From: Litoditis marina
Lineage: Eukaryota > Nematoda > Chromadorea > Rhabditida > Rhabditidae
Length of the DNA: 64,000 bases
Assembly: GCA_964036275.1 (NCBI GenBank)
Contig: CAXIWQ010000254.1
Span: 186,001-250,000 of the forward strand
Reading direction: 5' to 3'
Below the pieces are notes generated by a model that was given only the letters and a program-made list of their open reading frames with translations, had not been told where the DNA came from and did no database searches. The first letter of the stretch is position 1, and the number at the start of each line of letters is the position of its first letter. Position numbers and translations under genes: made by a program. This document shows positions 1 to 12,270 of the stretch, piece by piece.

Positions 1-2366
1 AAAGTCGATAACCGCGTTAATTCGTATTTTGTGGCTGTGCGCCACAGAATAGATTGTCGTATTAGGTGTTTGTATCTGGGAGCAACAGACTTGATAGCCG
101 TATGAACTTTTTTCTGTAGCTGCAAGGCAAAGAGTCAATAACCGCGTTAAGTCGTCTTTTGTGGCTGTGCGCCACAGAATATATAGTCGTGTTAGGTCTT
201 TGTAGCTGGGAGCAACATACTTGATAGCCGTATAAACTTTTTTTTGTAGCTTTACGGCAAAGAGTCAATAACCGCGTTAATTTGTCTTTTGTGGCTGTGC
301 GCCACAGAATATGAAGTCGTATTAGGTTTTTGTAGTTGGGAGCAACAGACTTGATAGCCGTATGATTTTTTTTCTGTAGGTGCAAGGCAAAGAGTCAATA
401 ACCGCGTTAATTCGTCTTTTGTGGCTGTGCGCCACAGAATATATAGTCGTATTAGGTTTTTGTAGCTGGGAGCAACAGACTTGATAGCCGTATGATTTTT
501 TTTTTGTAGCTGCAAGTCAAAATGTCAATAACCGCGTTAATTCGTCTTTGTGGCTGTGCGCCACAGAATATATTGTCGTATTAGGTTTTTGTAGCTGGGA
601 GCAACAGATTTGATAGCCGTATGAAATGTTCTCTGTAACTGCGAGGCAAAGAGTCAATAACCGCGTTAATTCGTCTTTTGTGGCTGTGCGCCACAGAATA
701 TATAGTCGTATTAGGTTTTTGTAGCTGGGAGCAACAGACTTGATAGCCGTATGAACTTTTTTCTGTAGCTGCAAGGCAAAGAGTCAATAACCGCGTTAAG
801 TCGTCTTTTGTGGCTGTGCGCCACAGAATATACAGTCGTCTTAGGTTTTTGTATCTGGGAGCAACAGACTTGATAGCCGTATGAACTTTTTTCTGTAGCT
901 GCAAGGCAAAGAGTCAATAACCGCGTTAAGTCGTCTTTTGTGGCTGTGCGCCACAGAATATATAGTCGTGTTAGGTCTTTGTAGCTGGGAGCAACATACT
1001 TGATAGCCGTATAAACTTTTTTTTGTAGCTTTACGGCAAAGAGTCAATAACCGCGTTAATTTGTCTTTTGTGGCTGTGCGCCACAGAATATGAAGTCGTA
1101 TTAGGTTTTTGTAGCTGGGAGCAACAGACTTGATAGCCGCATAAACTTTTCTCTGTAACTGCAAGCCAACAAGTCGATAACCGCGATAATTCGTCTTTTG
1201 TGGCTGTGCGCCACAGAATATATAGTCGTGTTAGGTCTTTGTAGCTGGGAGCAACATACTTGATAGCCGTATAAACTTTTCTCTGTAACTGCAAGCCAAA
1301 AAGTCGATAACCGCGTTAATTCGTCTTTTGTGGCTGTGCGCCACAGAATATATAGTCGTATTAGGTTTTTGTTGCTGGGAGCAACAGACTTGATAGCCGT
1401 ATGAACTTTTCTCTGTAGCTGCAAGCCAACAAGTCGATAACCGCGATAATTCGTATTTTGTGGCTGTGCGCCACAGAATAGATTGTCGTATTAGGTGTTT
1501 GTATCTGGGAGCAACAGATTTGATAGCCGTATGAAATATTCTCTGTAACTGCGAGGCAAAGAGTCAATAACCGCGTTAATTCGTCTTTTGTGGCTGTGCG
1601 CCACAGAATATATAGTCGTATTAGGTTTTTGTAGCTGGGAGCAACAGACTTGATAGCCGTATGATTTTTTTTTTGTAGCTGCAAGTCAAAATGTCAATAA
1701 CCGCGTTAATTCGTCTTTGTGGCTGTGCGCCACAGAATATATTGTCGTATTAGGTTTTTGTAGCTGGGAGCAACAGATTTGATAGCCGTATGAAATGTTC
1801 TCTGTAACTGCGAGGCAAAGAGTCAATAACCGCGTTAATTCGTCTTTTGTGGCTGTGCGCCACAGAATATATAGTCGTATTAGGTTTTTGTTGCTGGGAG
1901 CAACATACTTGATAGCCGTATGAACTTTTCTCTGTAGCTGCAAGCCAACAAGTCGATAACCGCGTTAATTCGTATTTTGTGGCTGTGCGCCACAGAATAG
2001 ATTGTCGTATTAGGTGTTTGTATCTGGGAGCAACATATTTGATAGCCGTATGAAATATTCTCTGTAACTGCGAGGCAAAGAGTCAATAACCGCGTTAATT
2101 CGTCTTTTGTGGCTGTGCGCCACAGAATATATAGTCGTATTAGGTTTTTGTAGCTGGGAGCAACAGACTTGATAGCCGTATGATTTTTTTTTTGTAGCTG
2201 CAAGTCAAAATGTCAATAACCGCGTTAATTCGTCTTTGTGGCTGTGCGCCACAGAATATATTGTCGTATTAGGTTTTTGTAGCTGGGAGCAACAGATTTG
2301 ATAGCCGTATGAAATGTTCTCTGTAACTGCGAGGCAAAGAGTCAATAACCGCGTTAATTCGTCTTT

Positions 2367-2383
2367 TGTGGCTGTGCGCCACA
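2367..2383. other. Perfect dyad in subunit 1
   Basis: TGTGGC-TGTGC-GCCACA is a 6-bp perfect stem with a 5-nt spacer, and it recurs in most monomers. Flanking T/A positions can extend the pairing through one G-T wobble. It could be a binding site for a dimeric protein or a cruciform-prone site; neither is shown here. Some monomers break it (for example GTAACTGTGCGCC near 25,169 and GCGCCTCAG near 19,456), so it is not absolutely conserved. Confidence 0.7.
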
Positions 2384-2407
2384 GAATATATAGTCGTATT
2401 AGGTTTT
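2367..2407 (+). repeat. Subunit 1 of the monomer (41 bp)
   Basis: Begins TGTGGCTG and ends AGGTTTT. Hand alignment to subunit 2, ungapped over 37 positions, gives about 26 matches. Shared blocks include GCTG, ACAGA, ATAG and CGTAT. It carries the best-preserved dyad of the three subunits. Confidence 0.8.
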
Positions 2408-2451
2408 TGTAGCTGGGAGCAACAGACTTGATAGCCGTATGAACTTTTTTC
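2408..2451 (+). repeat. Subunit 2 of the monomer (44 bp)
   Basis: Begins TGTAGCTG and ends in ACTTTTTTC. It matches subunit 1 at about 26 of 37 positions and subunit 3 at about 24 of 36 without gaps. Its terminal T-run is the most length-variable part of the monomer. Confidence 0.8.
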
Positions 2452-2496
2452 TGTAGCTGCAAGGCAAAGAGTCAATAACCGCGTTAAGTCGTCTTT
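2452..2496 (+). repeat. Subunit 3 of the monomer (45 bp)
   Basis: Begins TGTAGCTG and ends GTCGTCTTT. It is the most diverged of the three: about 22 of 37 positions match subunit 1 and about 24 of 36 match subunit 2. It has lost the right half of the dyad. It holds the CCGCGTTAA segment that supplies the TTAA used by the transposon at 17,683. Confidence 0.75.
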
Positions 2497-4089
2497 TGTG
2501 GCTGTGCGCCACAGAATATACAGTCGTCTTAGGTTTTTGTATCTGGGAGCAACAGACTTGATAGCCGTATGAACTTTTTTCTGTAGCTGCAAGGCAAAGA
2601 GTCAATAACCGCGTTAAGTCGTCTTTTGTGGCTGTGCGCCACAGAATATATAGTCGTGTTAGGTCTTTGTAGCTGGGAGCAACATACTTGATAGCCGTAT
2701 AAACTTTTTTTTGTAGCTTTACGGCAAAGAGTCAATAACCGCGTTAATTTGTCTTTTGTGGCTGTGCGCCACAGAATATGAAGTCGTATTAGGTTTTTGT
2801 AGCTGGGAGCAACAGACTTGATAGCCGCATAAACTTTTCTCTGTAACTGCAAGCCAAAAAGTCGATAACCGCGTTAATTCGTATTTTGTGGCTGTGCGCC
2901 ACAGAATAGATTGTCGTATTAGGTGTTTGTATCTGGGAGCAACAGATTTGATAGCCGTATGAACTTTTCTCTTTAACTGCAAGCCAAAAAGTCGATAACC
3001 GCGTTAATTCGTATTTTGTGGCTGTGCGCCACAGAATAGATTGTCGTATTAGGTGTTTGTATCTGGGAGCAACAGATTTGATAGCCGTATGAAATATGCT
3101 CTGTAACTGCGAGGCAAAGAGTCAATAACCGCGTTAATTCGTCTTTTGTGGCTGTGCGCCACAGAATATATAGTCGTATTAGGTTTTTGTAGCTGGGAGC
3201 AACAGACTTGATAGCCGTATGATTTTTTTTTTGTAGCTGCAAGTCAAAATGTCAATAACCGCGTTAATTCGTCTTTGTGGCTGTGCGCCACAGAATATAT
3301 TGTCGTATTAGGTTTTTGTAGCTGGGAGCAACAGATTTGATAGCCGTATGAAATGTTCTCTGTAACTGCGAGGCAAAGAGTCAATAACCGCGTTAATTCG
3401 TCTTTTGTGGCTGTGCGCCACAGAACATAAAGTCGTATTAGGTTTTTCTAGCTGGGAGCAACATACTTGATAGCCGTATAAACTTTGTTCTGTAGCTGCA
3501 AGGCAAAGAGTCAATAACCGCGTTAATTCGTATTTTGTGGCTGTGTGCCACAGAAAAGATAGTTGTATTAGGTTTTTGTAGTTGGGAGCAACAGACTTGA
3601 TTGCCGTATGAGTTTTTTTTTCTGTAACTGCAAGCCGAAGAGTCGATAACCGCGTTAATTCGTATTTCGTGGCTGTGCGCCACAGAATAGATAATCGTAT
3701 TAGGTTTTTGTAGCTGGGAGCAACAGACTTGATAGCCGTATAAACTTTTTTCTGTAGCTGCAAGGCAAAGAGTCAATAACCGCGTTAATTTGTTTTTTGT
3801 GGTTGTGCGCCACAGAATATAAAGTCGTATTAGGTTTTTGTAGTTGGGAGCAACAGACTTGATAGCCGTATGATTTTTTTTCTGTAGGTGCAAGGCAAAG
3901 AGTCAATAACCGCGTTAATTTGTATTTGGTGGATGTGCGCCACAAAATAGATTGTCGTATTAGGTTTTTGTAGCTGGGAGCAACAGACTTGATAGCCGTA
4001 TGAACTTTTTTCTGTAGCTGCAAGGCAAAGAGTCAATAACCGCGTTAAGTCGTCTTTTGTGGCTGTGCGCCACAGAATATACAGTCGTC

Positions 4090-6060
4090 TTAGGTTTTTG
4101 TATCTGGGAGCAACAGACTTGATAGCCGTATGAACTTTTTTCTGTAGCTGCAAGGCAAAGAGTCAATAACCGCGTTAAGTCGTCTTTTGTGGCTGTGCGC
4201 CACAGAATATATAGTCGTGTTAGGTCTTTGTAGCTGGGAGCAACATACTTGATAGCCGTATAAACTTTTTTTTGTAGCTTTACGGCAAAGAGTCAATAAC
4301 CGCGTTAATTTGTCTTTTGTGGCTGTGCGCCACAGAATATGAAGTCGTATTAGGTTTTTGTAGCTGGGAGCAACATACTTGATAGCCGTATGAACTTTTC
4401 TCTGTAGCTGCAAGCCAACAAGTCGATAACCGCGATAATTCGTCTTTTGTGGCTGTGCGCCACAGAATATATAGTCGTGTTAGGTCTTTGTAGCTGGGAG
4501 CAACATACTTGATAGCCGTATAAACTTTTCTCTGTAACTGCAAGCCAAAAAGTCGATAACCGCGTTAATTCGTCTTTTGTGGCTGTGCGCCACAGAATAT
4601 ATAGTCGTATTAGGTTTTTGTTGCTGGGAGCAACAGACTTGATAGCCGTATGAACTTTTCTCTGTAGCTGCAAGCCAACAAGTCGATAACCGCGATAATT
4701 CGTATTTTGTGGCTGTGCGCCACAGAATAGATTGTCGTATTAGGTGTTTGTATCTGGGAGCAACAGATTTGATAGCCGTATGAAATATTCTCTGTAACTG
4801 CGAGGCAAAGAGTCAATAACCGCGTTAATTCGTCTTTTGTGGCTGTGCGCCACAGAATATATAGTCGTATTAGGTTTTTGTAGCTGGGAGCAACAGACTT
4901 GATAGCCGTATGATTTTTTTTTTGTAGCTGCAAGTCAAAATGTCAATAACCGCGTTAATTCGTCTTTGTGGCTGTGCGCCACAGAATATATTGTCGTATT
5001 AGGTTTTTGTAGCTGGGAGCAACAGATTTGATAGCCGTATGAAATGTTCTCTGTAACTGCGAGGCAAAGAGTCAATAACCGCGTTAATTCGTCTTTTGTG
5101 GCTGTGCGCCACAGAATATATAGTCGTATTAGGTTTTTGTTGCTGGGAGCAACAGACTTGATAGCCGTATGAACTTTTCTCTGTAGCTGCAAGCCAACAA
5201 GTCGATAACCGCGATAATTTGTTTTTGTGGCTGTGCGCCACAGAATAGATTGTCGTATTAGGTGTTTGTATCTGGGAGCAACAGATTTGATAGCCGTATG
5301 AAATATTCTCTGTAACTGCGAGGCAAAGAGTCAATAACCGCGTTAATTCGTCTTTTGTGGCTGTGCGCCACAGAATATATAGTCGTATTAGGTTTTTGTA
5401 GCTGGGAGCAACAGACTTGATAGCCGTATGATTTTTTTTTTGTAGCTGCAAGTCAAAATGTCAATAACCGCGTCAATTCGTCTTTGTGGCTGTGCGCAAC
5501 AGCATATATTGTCGTATTAGGTTTTTGTAGCTGGGAGCAACAGATTTGATAGCCGTATGAAATGTTCTCTGTAACTGCGAGGCAAAGAGTCAATAACCGC
5601 GTTAATTCGTCTTTTGTGGCTGTGCGCCACAGAATATATAGTCGTATTAAGTTTTTGTTGCTGGGAGCAACAGACTTGATAGCCGTATGAACTTTTCTCT
5701 GTAGCTGCAAGCCAACAAGTCGATAACCGCGATAATTTGTTTTTGTGGCTGTGCGCCACAGAATAGATTGTCGTATTAGGTTTTTGTAGCTGGGAGCAAC
5801 AGATTTGATAGCCGTATGAAATATTCTCTGTAGCTGCAAGGCAAAGAGTCGATAACCGCGTCAATTCGTATTTTGTGGCTGTGCGCCACAGAATAGATAG
5901 TCGTATTAGGTTTTTGTAGCTGGGAGCAACAGACTTGATAGCCGCATAAACTTTTCTCTGTAACTGCAAGCCAAAAAGTCGATAACCGCGTTAATTCGTA
6001 TTTTGTGGCTGTGCGCCACAGAATAGATTGTCGTATTAGGTGTTTGTATCTGGGAGCAAC
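4090..6060 (+). repeat. 15-mer higher-order repeat, copy 1
   Basis: A run of about 15 monomers whose distinctive variants reappear in the same order 1,946 bp downstream. The correspondence holds from about 4,090/6,036 to about 6,060/8,006. Beyond that the copies diverge (GAACTTTTTTCTG here against GAACTTTTCTCTTT there). Edges are approximate. Confidence 0.75.
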
Positions 6061-8006
6061 AGACTTGATAGCCGTATGAACTTTTTTCTGTAGCTGCAAG
6101 GCAAAGAGTCAATAACCGCGTTAAGTCGTCTTTTGTGGCTGTGCGCCACAGAATATATAGTCGTGTTAGGTCTTTGTAGCTGGGAGCAACATACTTGATA
6201 GCCGTATAAACTTTTTTTTGTAGCTTTACGGCAAAGAGTCAATAACCGCGTTAATTTGTCTTTTGTGGCTGTGCGCCACAGAATATGAAGTCGTATTAGG
6301 TTTTTGTAGCTGGGAGCAACATACTTGATAGCCGTATGAACTTTTCTCTGTAGCTGCAAGCCAACAAGTCGATAACCGCGATAATTCGTCTTTTGTGGCT
6401 GTGCGCCACAGAATATATAGTCGTGTTAGGTCTTTGTAGCTGGGAGCAACATACTTGATAGCCGTATAAACTTTTCTCTGTAACTGCAAGCCAAAAAGTC
6501 GATAACCGCGTTAATTCGTCTTTTGTGGCTGTGCGCCACAGAATATATAGTCGTATTAGGTTTTTGTTGCTGGGAGCAACAGACTTGATAGCCGTATGAA
6601 CTTTTCTCTGTAGCTGCAAGCCAACAAGTCGATAACCGCGATAATTCGTATTTTGTGGCTGTGCGCCACAGAATAGATTGTCGTATTAGGTGTTTGTATC
6701 TGGGAGCAACAGATTTGATAGCCGTATGAAATATTCTCTGTAACTGCGAGGCAAAGAGTCAATAACCGCGTTAATTCGTCTTTTGTGGCTGTGCGCCACA
6801 GAATATATAGTCGTATTAGGTTTTTGTAGCTGGGAGCAACAGACTTGATAGCCGTATGATTTTTTTTTTGTAGCTGCAAGTCAAAATGTCAATAACCGCG
6901 TTAATTCGTCTTTGTGGCTGTGCGCCACAGAATATATTGTCGTATTAGGTTTTTGTAGCTGGGAGCAACAGATTTGATAGCCGTATGAAATGTTCTCTGT
7001 AACTGCGAGGCAAAGAGTCAATAACCGCGTTAATTCGTCTTTTGTGGCTGTGCGCCACAGAATATATAGTCGTATTAGGTTTTTGTTGCTGGGAGCAACA
7101 GACTTGATAGCCGTATGAACTTTTCTCTGTAGCTGCAAGCCAACAAGTCGATAACCGCGATAATTTGTTTTTGTGGCTGTGCGCCACAGAATAGATTGTC
7201 GTATTAGGTGTTTGTATCTGGGAGCAACAGATTTGATAGCCGTATGAAATATTCTCTGTAACTGCGAGGCAAAGAGTCAATAACCGCGTTAATTCGTCTT
7301 TTGTGGCTGTGCGCCACAGAATATATAGTCGTATTAGGTTTTTGTAGCTGGGAGCAACAGACTTGATAGCCGTATGATTTTTTTTTTGTAGCTGCAAGTC
7401 AAAATGTCAATAACCGCGTTAATTCGTCTTTGTGGCTGTGCGCCACAGAATATATTGTCGTATTAGGTTTTTGTAGCTGGGAGCAACAGATTTGATAGCC
7501 GTATGAAATGTTCTCTGTAACTGCGAGGCAAAGAGTCAATAACCGCGTTAATTCGTCTTTTGTGGCTGTGCGCCACAGAATATATAGTCGTATTAAGTTT
7601 TTGTTGCTGGGAGCAACAGACTTGATAGCCGTATGAACTTTTCTCTGTAGCTGCAAGCCAACAAGTCGATAACCGCGATAATTTGTTTTTGTGGCTGTGC
7701 GCCACAGAATAGATTGTCGTATTAGGTTTTTGTAGCTGGGAGCAACAGATTTGATAGCCGTATGAAATATTCTCTGTAGCTGCAAGGCAAAGAGTCGATA
7801 ACCGCGTCAATTCGTATTTTGTGGCTGTGCGCCACAGAATAGATAGTCGTATTAGGTTTTTGTAGCTGGGAGCAACAGACTTGATAGCCGCATAAACTTT
7901 TCTCTGTAACTGCAAGCCAAAAAGTCGATAACCGCGTTAATTCGTATTTTGTGGCTGTGCGCCACAGAATAGATTGTCGTATTAGGTGTTTGTATCTGGG
8001 AGCAAC
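6061..8006 (+). repeat. 15-mer higher-order repeat, copy 2
   Basis: Second copy of the 1,946-bp unit, directly adjacent to the first and nearly identical to it. A few differences separate them, including GCGCAACAGCAT near 5,496 in copy 1 against GCGCCACAGAAT in copy 2. This points to recent duplication by unequal exchange. Confidence 0.75.
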
Positions 8007-11000
8007 AGATTTGATAGCCGTATGAACTTTTCTCTTTAACTGCAAGCCAAAAAGTCGATAACCGCGTTAATTCGTATTTTGTGGCTGTGCGCCACAGAAT
8101 AGATTGTCGTATTAGGTTTTTGTAGCTGGGAGCAACAGATTTGATAGCCGTATGAAATATTCTCTGTAGCTGCAAGGCAAAGAGTCGATAACCGCGTCAA
8201 TTCGTATTTTGTGGCTGTGCGCCACAGAATAGATAGTCGTATTAGGTTTTTGTAGCTGGGAGCAACAGATTTGATAGCCGTATGAAATATTCTCTGTAGC
8301 TGCAAGGCAAAGAGTCGATAACCGCGTCAATTCGTATTTTGTGGCTGTGCGCCACAGAATAGATTGTCGTATTAGGTGTTTGTATCTGGGAGCAACAGAC
8401 TTGATAGCCGTATGAACTTTTTTCTGTAGCTGCAAGGCAAAGAGTCAATAACCGCGTTAAGTCGTCTTTTGTGGCTGTGCGCCACAGAATATATAGTCGT
8501 GTTAGGTCTTTGTAGCTGGGAGCAACATACTTGATAGCCGTATGAACTTTTCTCTGTAGCTGCAAGCCACAAGTCGATAACCGCGATAATTCGTATTTTG
8601 TGGCTGTGCGCCACAGAATAGATTGTCGTATTAGGTGTTTGTATCTGGGAGCAACAGATTTGATAGCCGTATGAAATATTCTCTGTAACTGCGAGGCAAA
8701 GAGTCAATAACCGCGTTAATTCGTCTTTTGTGGCTGTGCGCCACAGAATATATAGTCGTATTAGGTTTTTGTAGCTGGGAGCAACAGACTTGATAGCCGT
8801 ATGATTTTTTTTTGTAGCTGCAAGTCAAAATGTCAATAACCGCGTTAATTCGTCTTTGTGGCTGTGCGCCACAGAATATATTGTCGTATTAGGTTTTTGT
8901 AGCTGGAGCAACAGATTTGATAGCCGTATGAAATGTTCTCTGTAACTGCGAGGCAAAGAGTCAATAACCGCGTTAATTCGTCTTTTGTGGCTGTGCGCCA
9001 CAGAATATATAGTCGTATTAGGTTTTGTTGCTGGGAGCAACAGACTTGATAGCCGTATGAACTTTTCTCTGTAGCTGCAAGCCAACAAGTCGATAACCGC
9101 GATAATTTGTTTTTGTGGCTGTGCGCCACAGAATAGATTGTCGTATTAGGTGTTTGTATCTGGGAGCAACAGATTTGATAGCCGTATGAAATATTCTCTG
9201 TAACTGCGAGGCAAAGAGTCAATAACCGCGTTAATTCGTCTTTTTGTGGCTGTGCGCCACAGAATATATAGTCGTATTAGGTTTTTGTAGCTGGGAGCAA
9301 CAGACTTGATAGCCGTATGATTTTTTTTTTGTAGCTGCAAGTCAAAATGGTCAATAACCGCGTTAATTCGTCTTTGTGGCTGTGCGCCACCAGAATATAT
9401 TGTCGTATTAGGTTTTTGTAGCTGGGAGCAACAGATTTGATAGCCGTATGAAATGTTCTCTGTAACTGCGAGGCAAAGAGTCAATAACCGCGTTAATTCG
9501 TCTTTTGTGGCTGTGCGCCACAGAATATATAAGTCGTATTAAGTTTTTGTTGCTGGGAGCAACAGACTTGATAGCCGTATGAACTTTTCTCTGTAGCTGC
9601 AAGCCAACAAGTCGATAACCGCGATAATTTGTTTTTGTGGCTGTGCGCCACAGAATAGATTGTCGTATTAGGTTTTTGTAGCTGGGAGCAACAGATTTGA
9701 TAGCCGTATGAAATATTCTCTGTAGCTGCAAGGCAAAGAGTCGATAACCGCGTCAATTCGTATTTTGTGGCTGTGCGCCACAGAATAGATAGTCGTATTA
9801 GGTTTTTGTAGCTGGGAGCAACAGACTTGATAGCCGCATAAACTTTTCTCTGTAACTGCAAGCCAAAAAGTCGATAACCGCGTTAATTCGTATTTTGTGG
9901 CTGTGCGCCACAGAATAGATTGTCGTATTAGGTGTTTGTATCTGGGAGCAACAGATTTGATAGCCGTATGAACTTTTCTCTTTAACTGCAAGCCAAAAAG
10001 TCGATAACCGCGTTAATTCGTATTTTGTGGCTGTGCGCCACAGAATAGATTGTCGTATTAGGTGTTTGTATCTGGGAGCAACAGATTTGATAGCCGTATG
10101 AAATATTCTCTGTAACTGCGAGGCAAAAGTCAATAACCGCGTTAATTCGTCTTTTGTGGCTGTGCGCCACAGAATATATAGTCGTATTAGGTTTTTGTAG
10201 CTGGGAGCAACAGACTTGATAGCCGTATGATTTTTTTTTGTAGCTGCAAGTCAAAATGTCAATAACCGCGTTAATTCGTCTTTGTGGCTGTGCGCCACAG
10301 AATATATTGTCGTATTAGGTTTTTGTAGCTGGGAGCAACAGATTTGATAGCCGTATGAAATGTTCTCTGTAACTGCGAGGCAAAGAGTCAATAACCGCGT
10401 TAATTCGTCTTTTGTGGCCGTGCGCCACAGAATATATAGTCGTATTAGGTTTTTGTTGCTGGGAGCAACAGACTTGATAGCCGTATGAACTTTTCTCTGT
10501 AGCTGCAAGCCAACAAGTCGATAACCGCGATAATTTGTTTTTGTGGCTGTGCGCCACAGAATAGATTGTCGTATTAGGTTTTTGTAGCTGGGAGCAACAG
10601 ATTTGATAGCCGTATGAAATATTCTCTGTAGCTGCAAGGCAAAGAGTCGATAACCGCGTCAATTCGTATTTTGTGGCTGTGCGCCACAGAATAGATAGTC
10701 GTATTAGGTTTTTGTAGCTGGGAGCAACATACTTGATAGCCGTATAACCTTTTTCCTGTAGCTGCACGGCAAAGAGTCAATAACCGCGTTAATTTGTCTT
10801 TTGTGGCTGTGCGCCACAGAATATAAAGTCGTATTAGGTTTTCGTAGCTGGGAGCAACAGACTTGATAGCCGTATGAACTTTTTCTGTAGCTGCAAGGCA
10901 AAGAGGTAATAACCGCGTTAATTCGTCTTTGTGGCTGTGCGCCACAGAATATATTGTCGTATTAGGTTTTTGTAGCTGGGAGCAACAGATTTGATAGCCG

Positions 11001-12270
11001 TATGAAATGTTCTCTGTAACTGCGAGGCAAAGAGTCAATAACCGCGTTAATTCGTCTTTTGTGGCTGTGCGCCACAGAATATATAGTCGTATTAAGTTTT
11101 TGTTGCTGGGAGCAACAGACTTGATAGCCGTATGAACTTTTCTCTGTAGCTGCAAGCCAACAAGTCGATAACCGCGATAATTTGTTTTTGTGGCTGTGCG
11201 CCACAGAATAGATTGTCGTATTAGGTTTTTGTAGCTGGGAGCAACAGATTTGATAGCCGTATGAAATATTCTCTGTAGCTGCAAGGCAAAGAGTCGATAA
11301 CCGCGTCAATTCGTATTTTGTGGCTGTGCGCCACAGAATAGATAGTCGTATTAGGTTTTTGTAGCTGGGAGCAACAGACTTGATAGCCGCATAAACTTTT
11401 CTCTGTAACTGCAAGCCAAAAAGTCGATAACCGCGTTAATTCGTATTTTGTGGCTGTGCGCCACAGAATAGATTGTCGTATTAGGTGTTTGTATCTGGGA
11501 GCAACAGATTTGATAGCCGTATGAACTTTTCTCTTTAACTGCAAGCCAAAAAGTCGATAACCGCGTTAATTCGTATTTTGTGGCTGTGCGCCACAGAATA
11601 GATTGTCGTATTAGGTGTTTGTATCTGGGAGCAACAGATTTGATAGCCGTATGAAATATTCTCTGTAACTGCGAGGCAAAAAGTCAATAACCGCGTTAAT
11701 TCGTCTTTTGTGGCTGTGCGCCACAGAATATATAGTCGTATTAGGTTTTTGTAGCTGGGAGCAACAGACTTGATAGCCGTATGATTTTTTTTTGTAGCTG
11801 CAAGTCAAAATGTCAATAACCGCGTTAATTCGTCTTTGTGGCTGTGCGCCACAGAATATATTGTCGTATTAGGTTTTTGTAGCTGGGAGCAACAGATTTG
11901 ATAGCCGTATGAAATGTTCTCTGTAACTGCGAGGCAAAGAGTCAATAACCGCGTTAATTCGTCTTTTGTGGCTGTGCGCCACAGAATATATAGTCGTATT
12001 AGGTTTTTGTTGCTGGGAGCAACAGACTTGATAGCCGTATGAACTTTTCTCTGTAGCTGCAAGCCAACAAGTCGATAACCGCGATAATTTGTTTTTGTGG
12101 CTGTGCGCCACAGAATAGATTGTCGTATTAGGTTTTTGTAGCTGGGAGCAACAGATTTGATAGCCGTATGAAATATTCTCTGTAGCTGCAAGGCAAAGAG
12201 TCGATAACCGCGTCAATTCGTATTTTGTGGCTGTGCGCCACAGAATAGATAGTCGTATTAGGTTTTTGTA

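Larger units (their letters stand above)
2367..2496 (+). repeat. Representative 130-bp satellite monomer
   Basis: One clean copy, phased to start at TGTGGCTG. It is 130 bp long with 55 G+C (42%). It contains a perfect dyad at its start, three T-runs, and a TTAA inside the CCGCGTTAA segment. By my hand count it has 23 C, 32 G and 6 CpG against about 5.7 expected. Neighbouring copies are 129-131 bp; the differences are mostly in T-run length. The phase is arbitrary and chosen to show the three subunits. Confidence 0.95.
1..12270 (+). repeat. Satellite domain A1 (130-bp monomers, family A)
   Basis: About 94 head-to-tail 130-bp monomers. Family A is recognised by variants found only here and in the right-hand domain (46,148-62,740): GTTGCTGGGAGCAAC in the second subunit (for example near 1,370, 4,620, 6,566, 9,550 and 12,010) and CTCTTTAACTGC in the third (2,971, 8,034, 9,980, 11,533). 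Local amplification is visible. About 581-1,164 recurs at about 2,269-2,852 (offset 1,688 bp, 13 monomers), and a 15-mer is tandemly duplicated between 4,090 and 8,006. A short family C interlude lies at about 10,725-10,915. The array is already in progress at base 1. No gene is seen. Confidence 0.93.
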
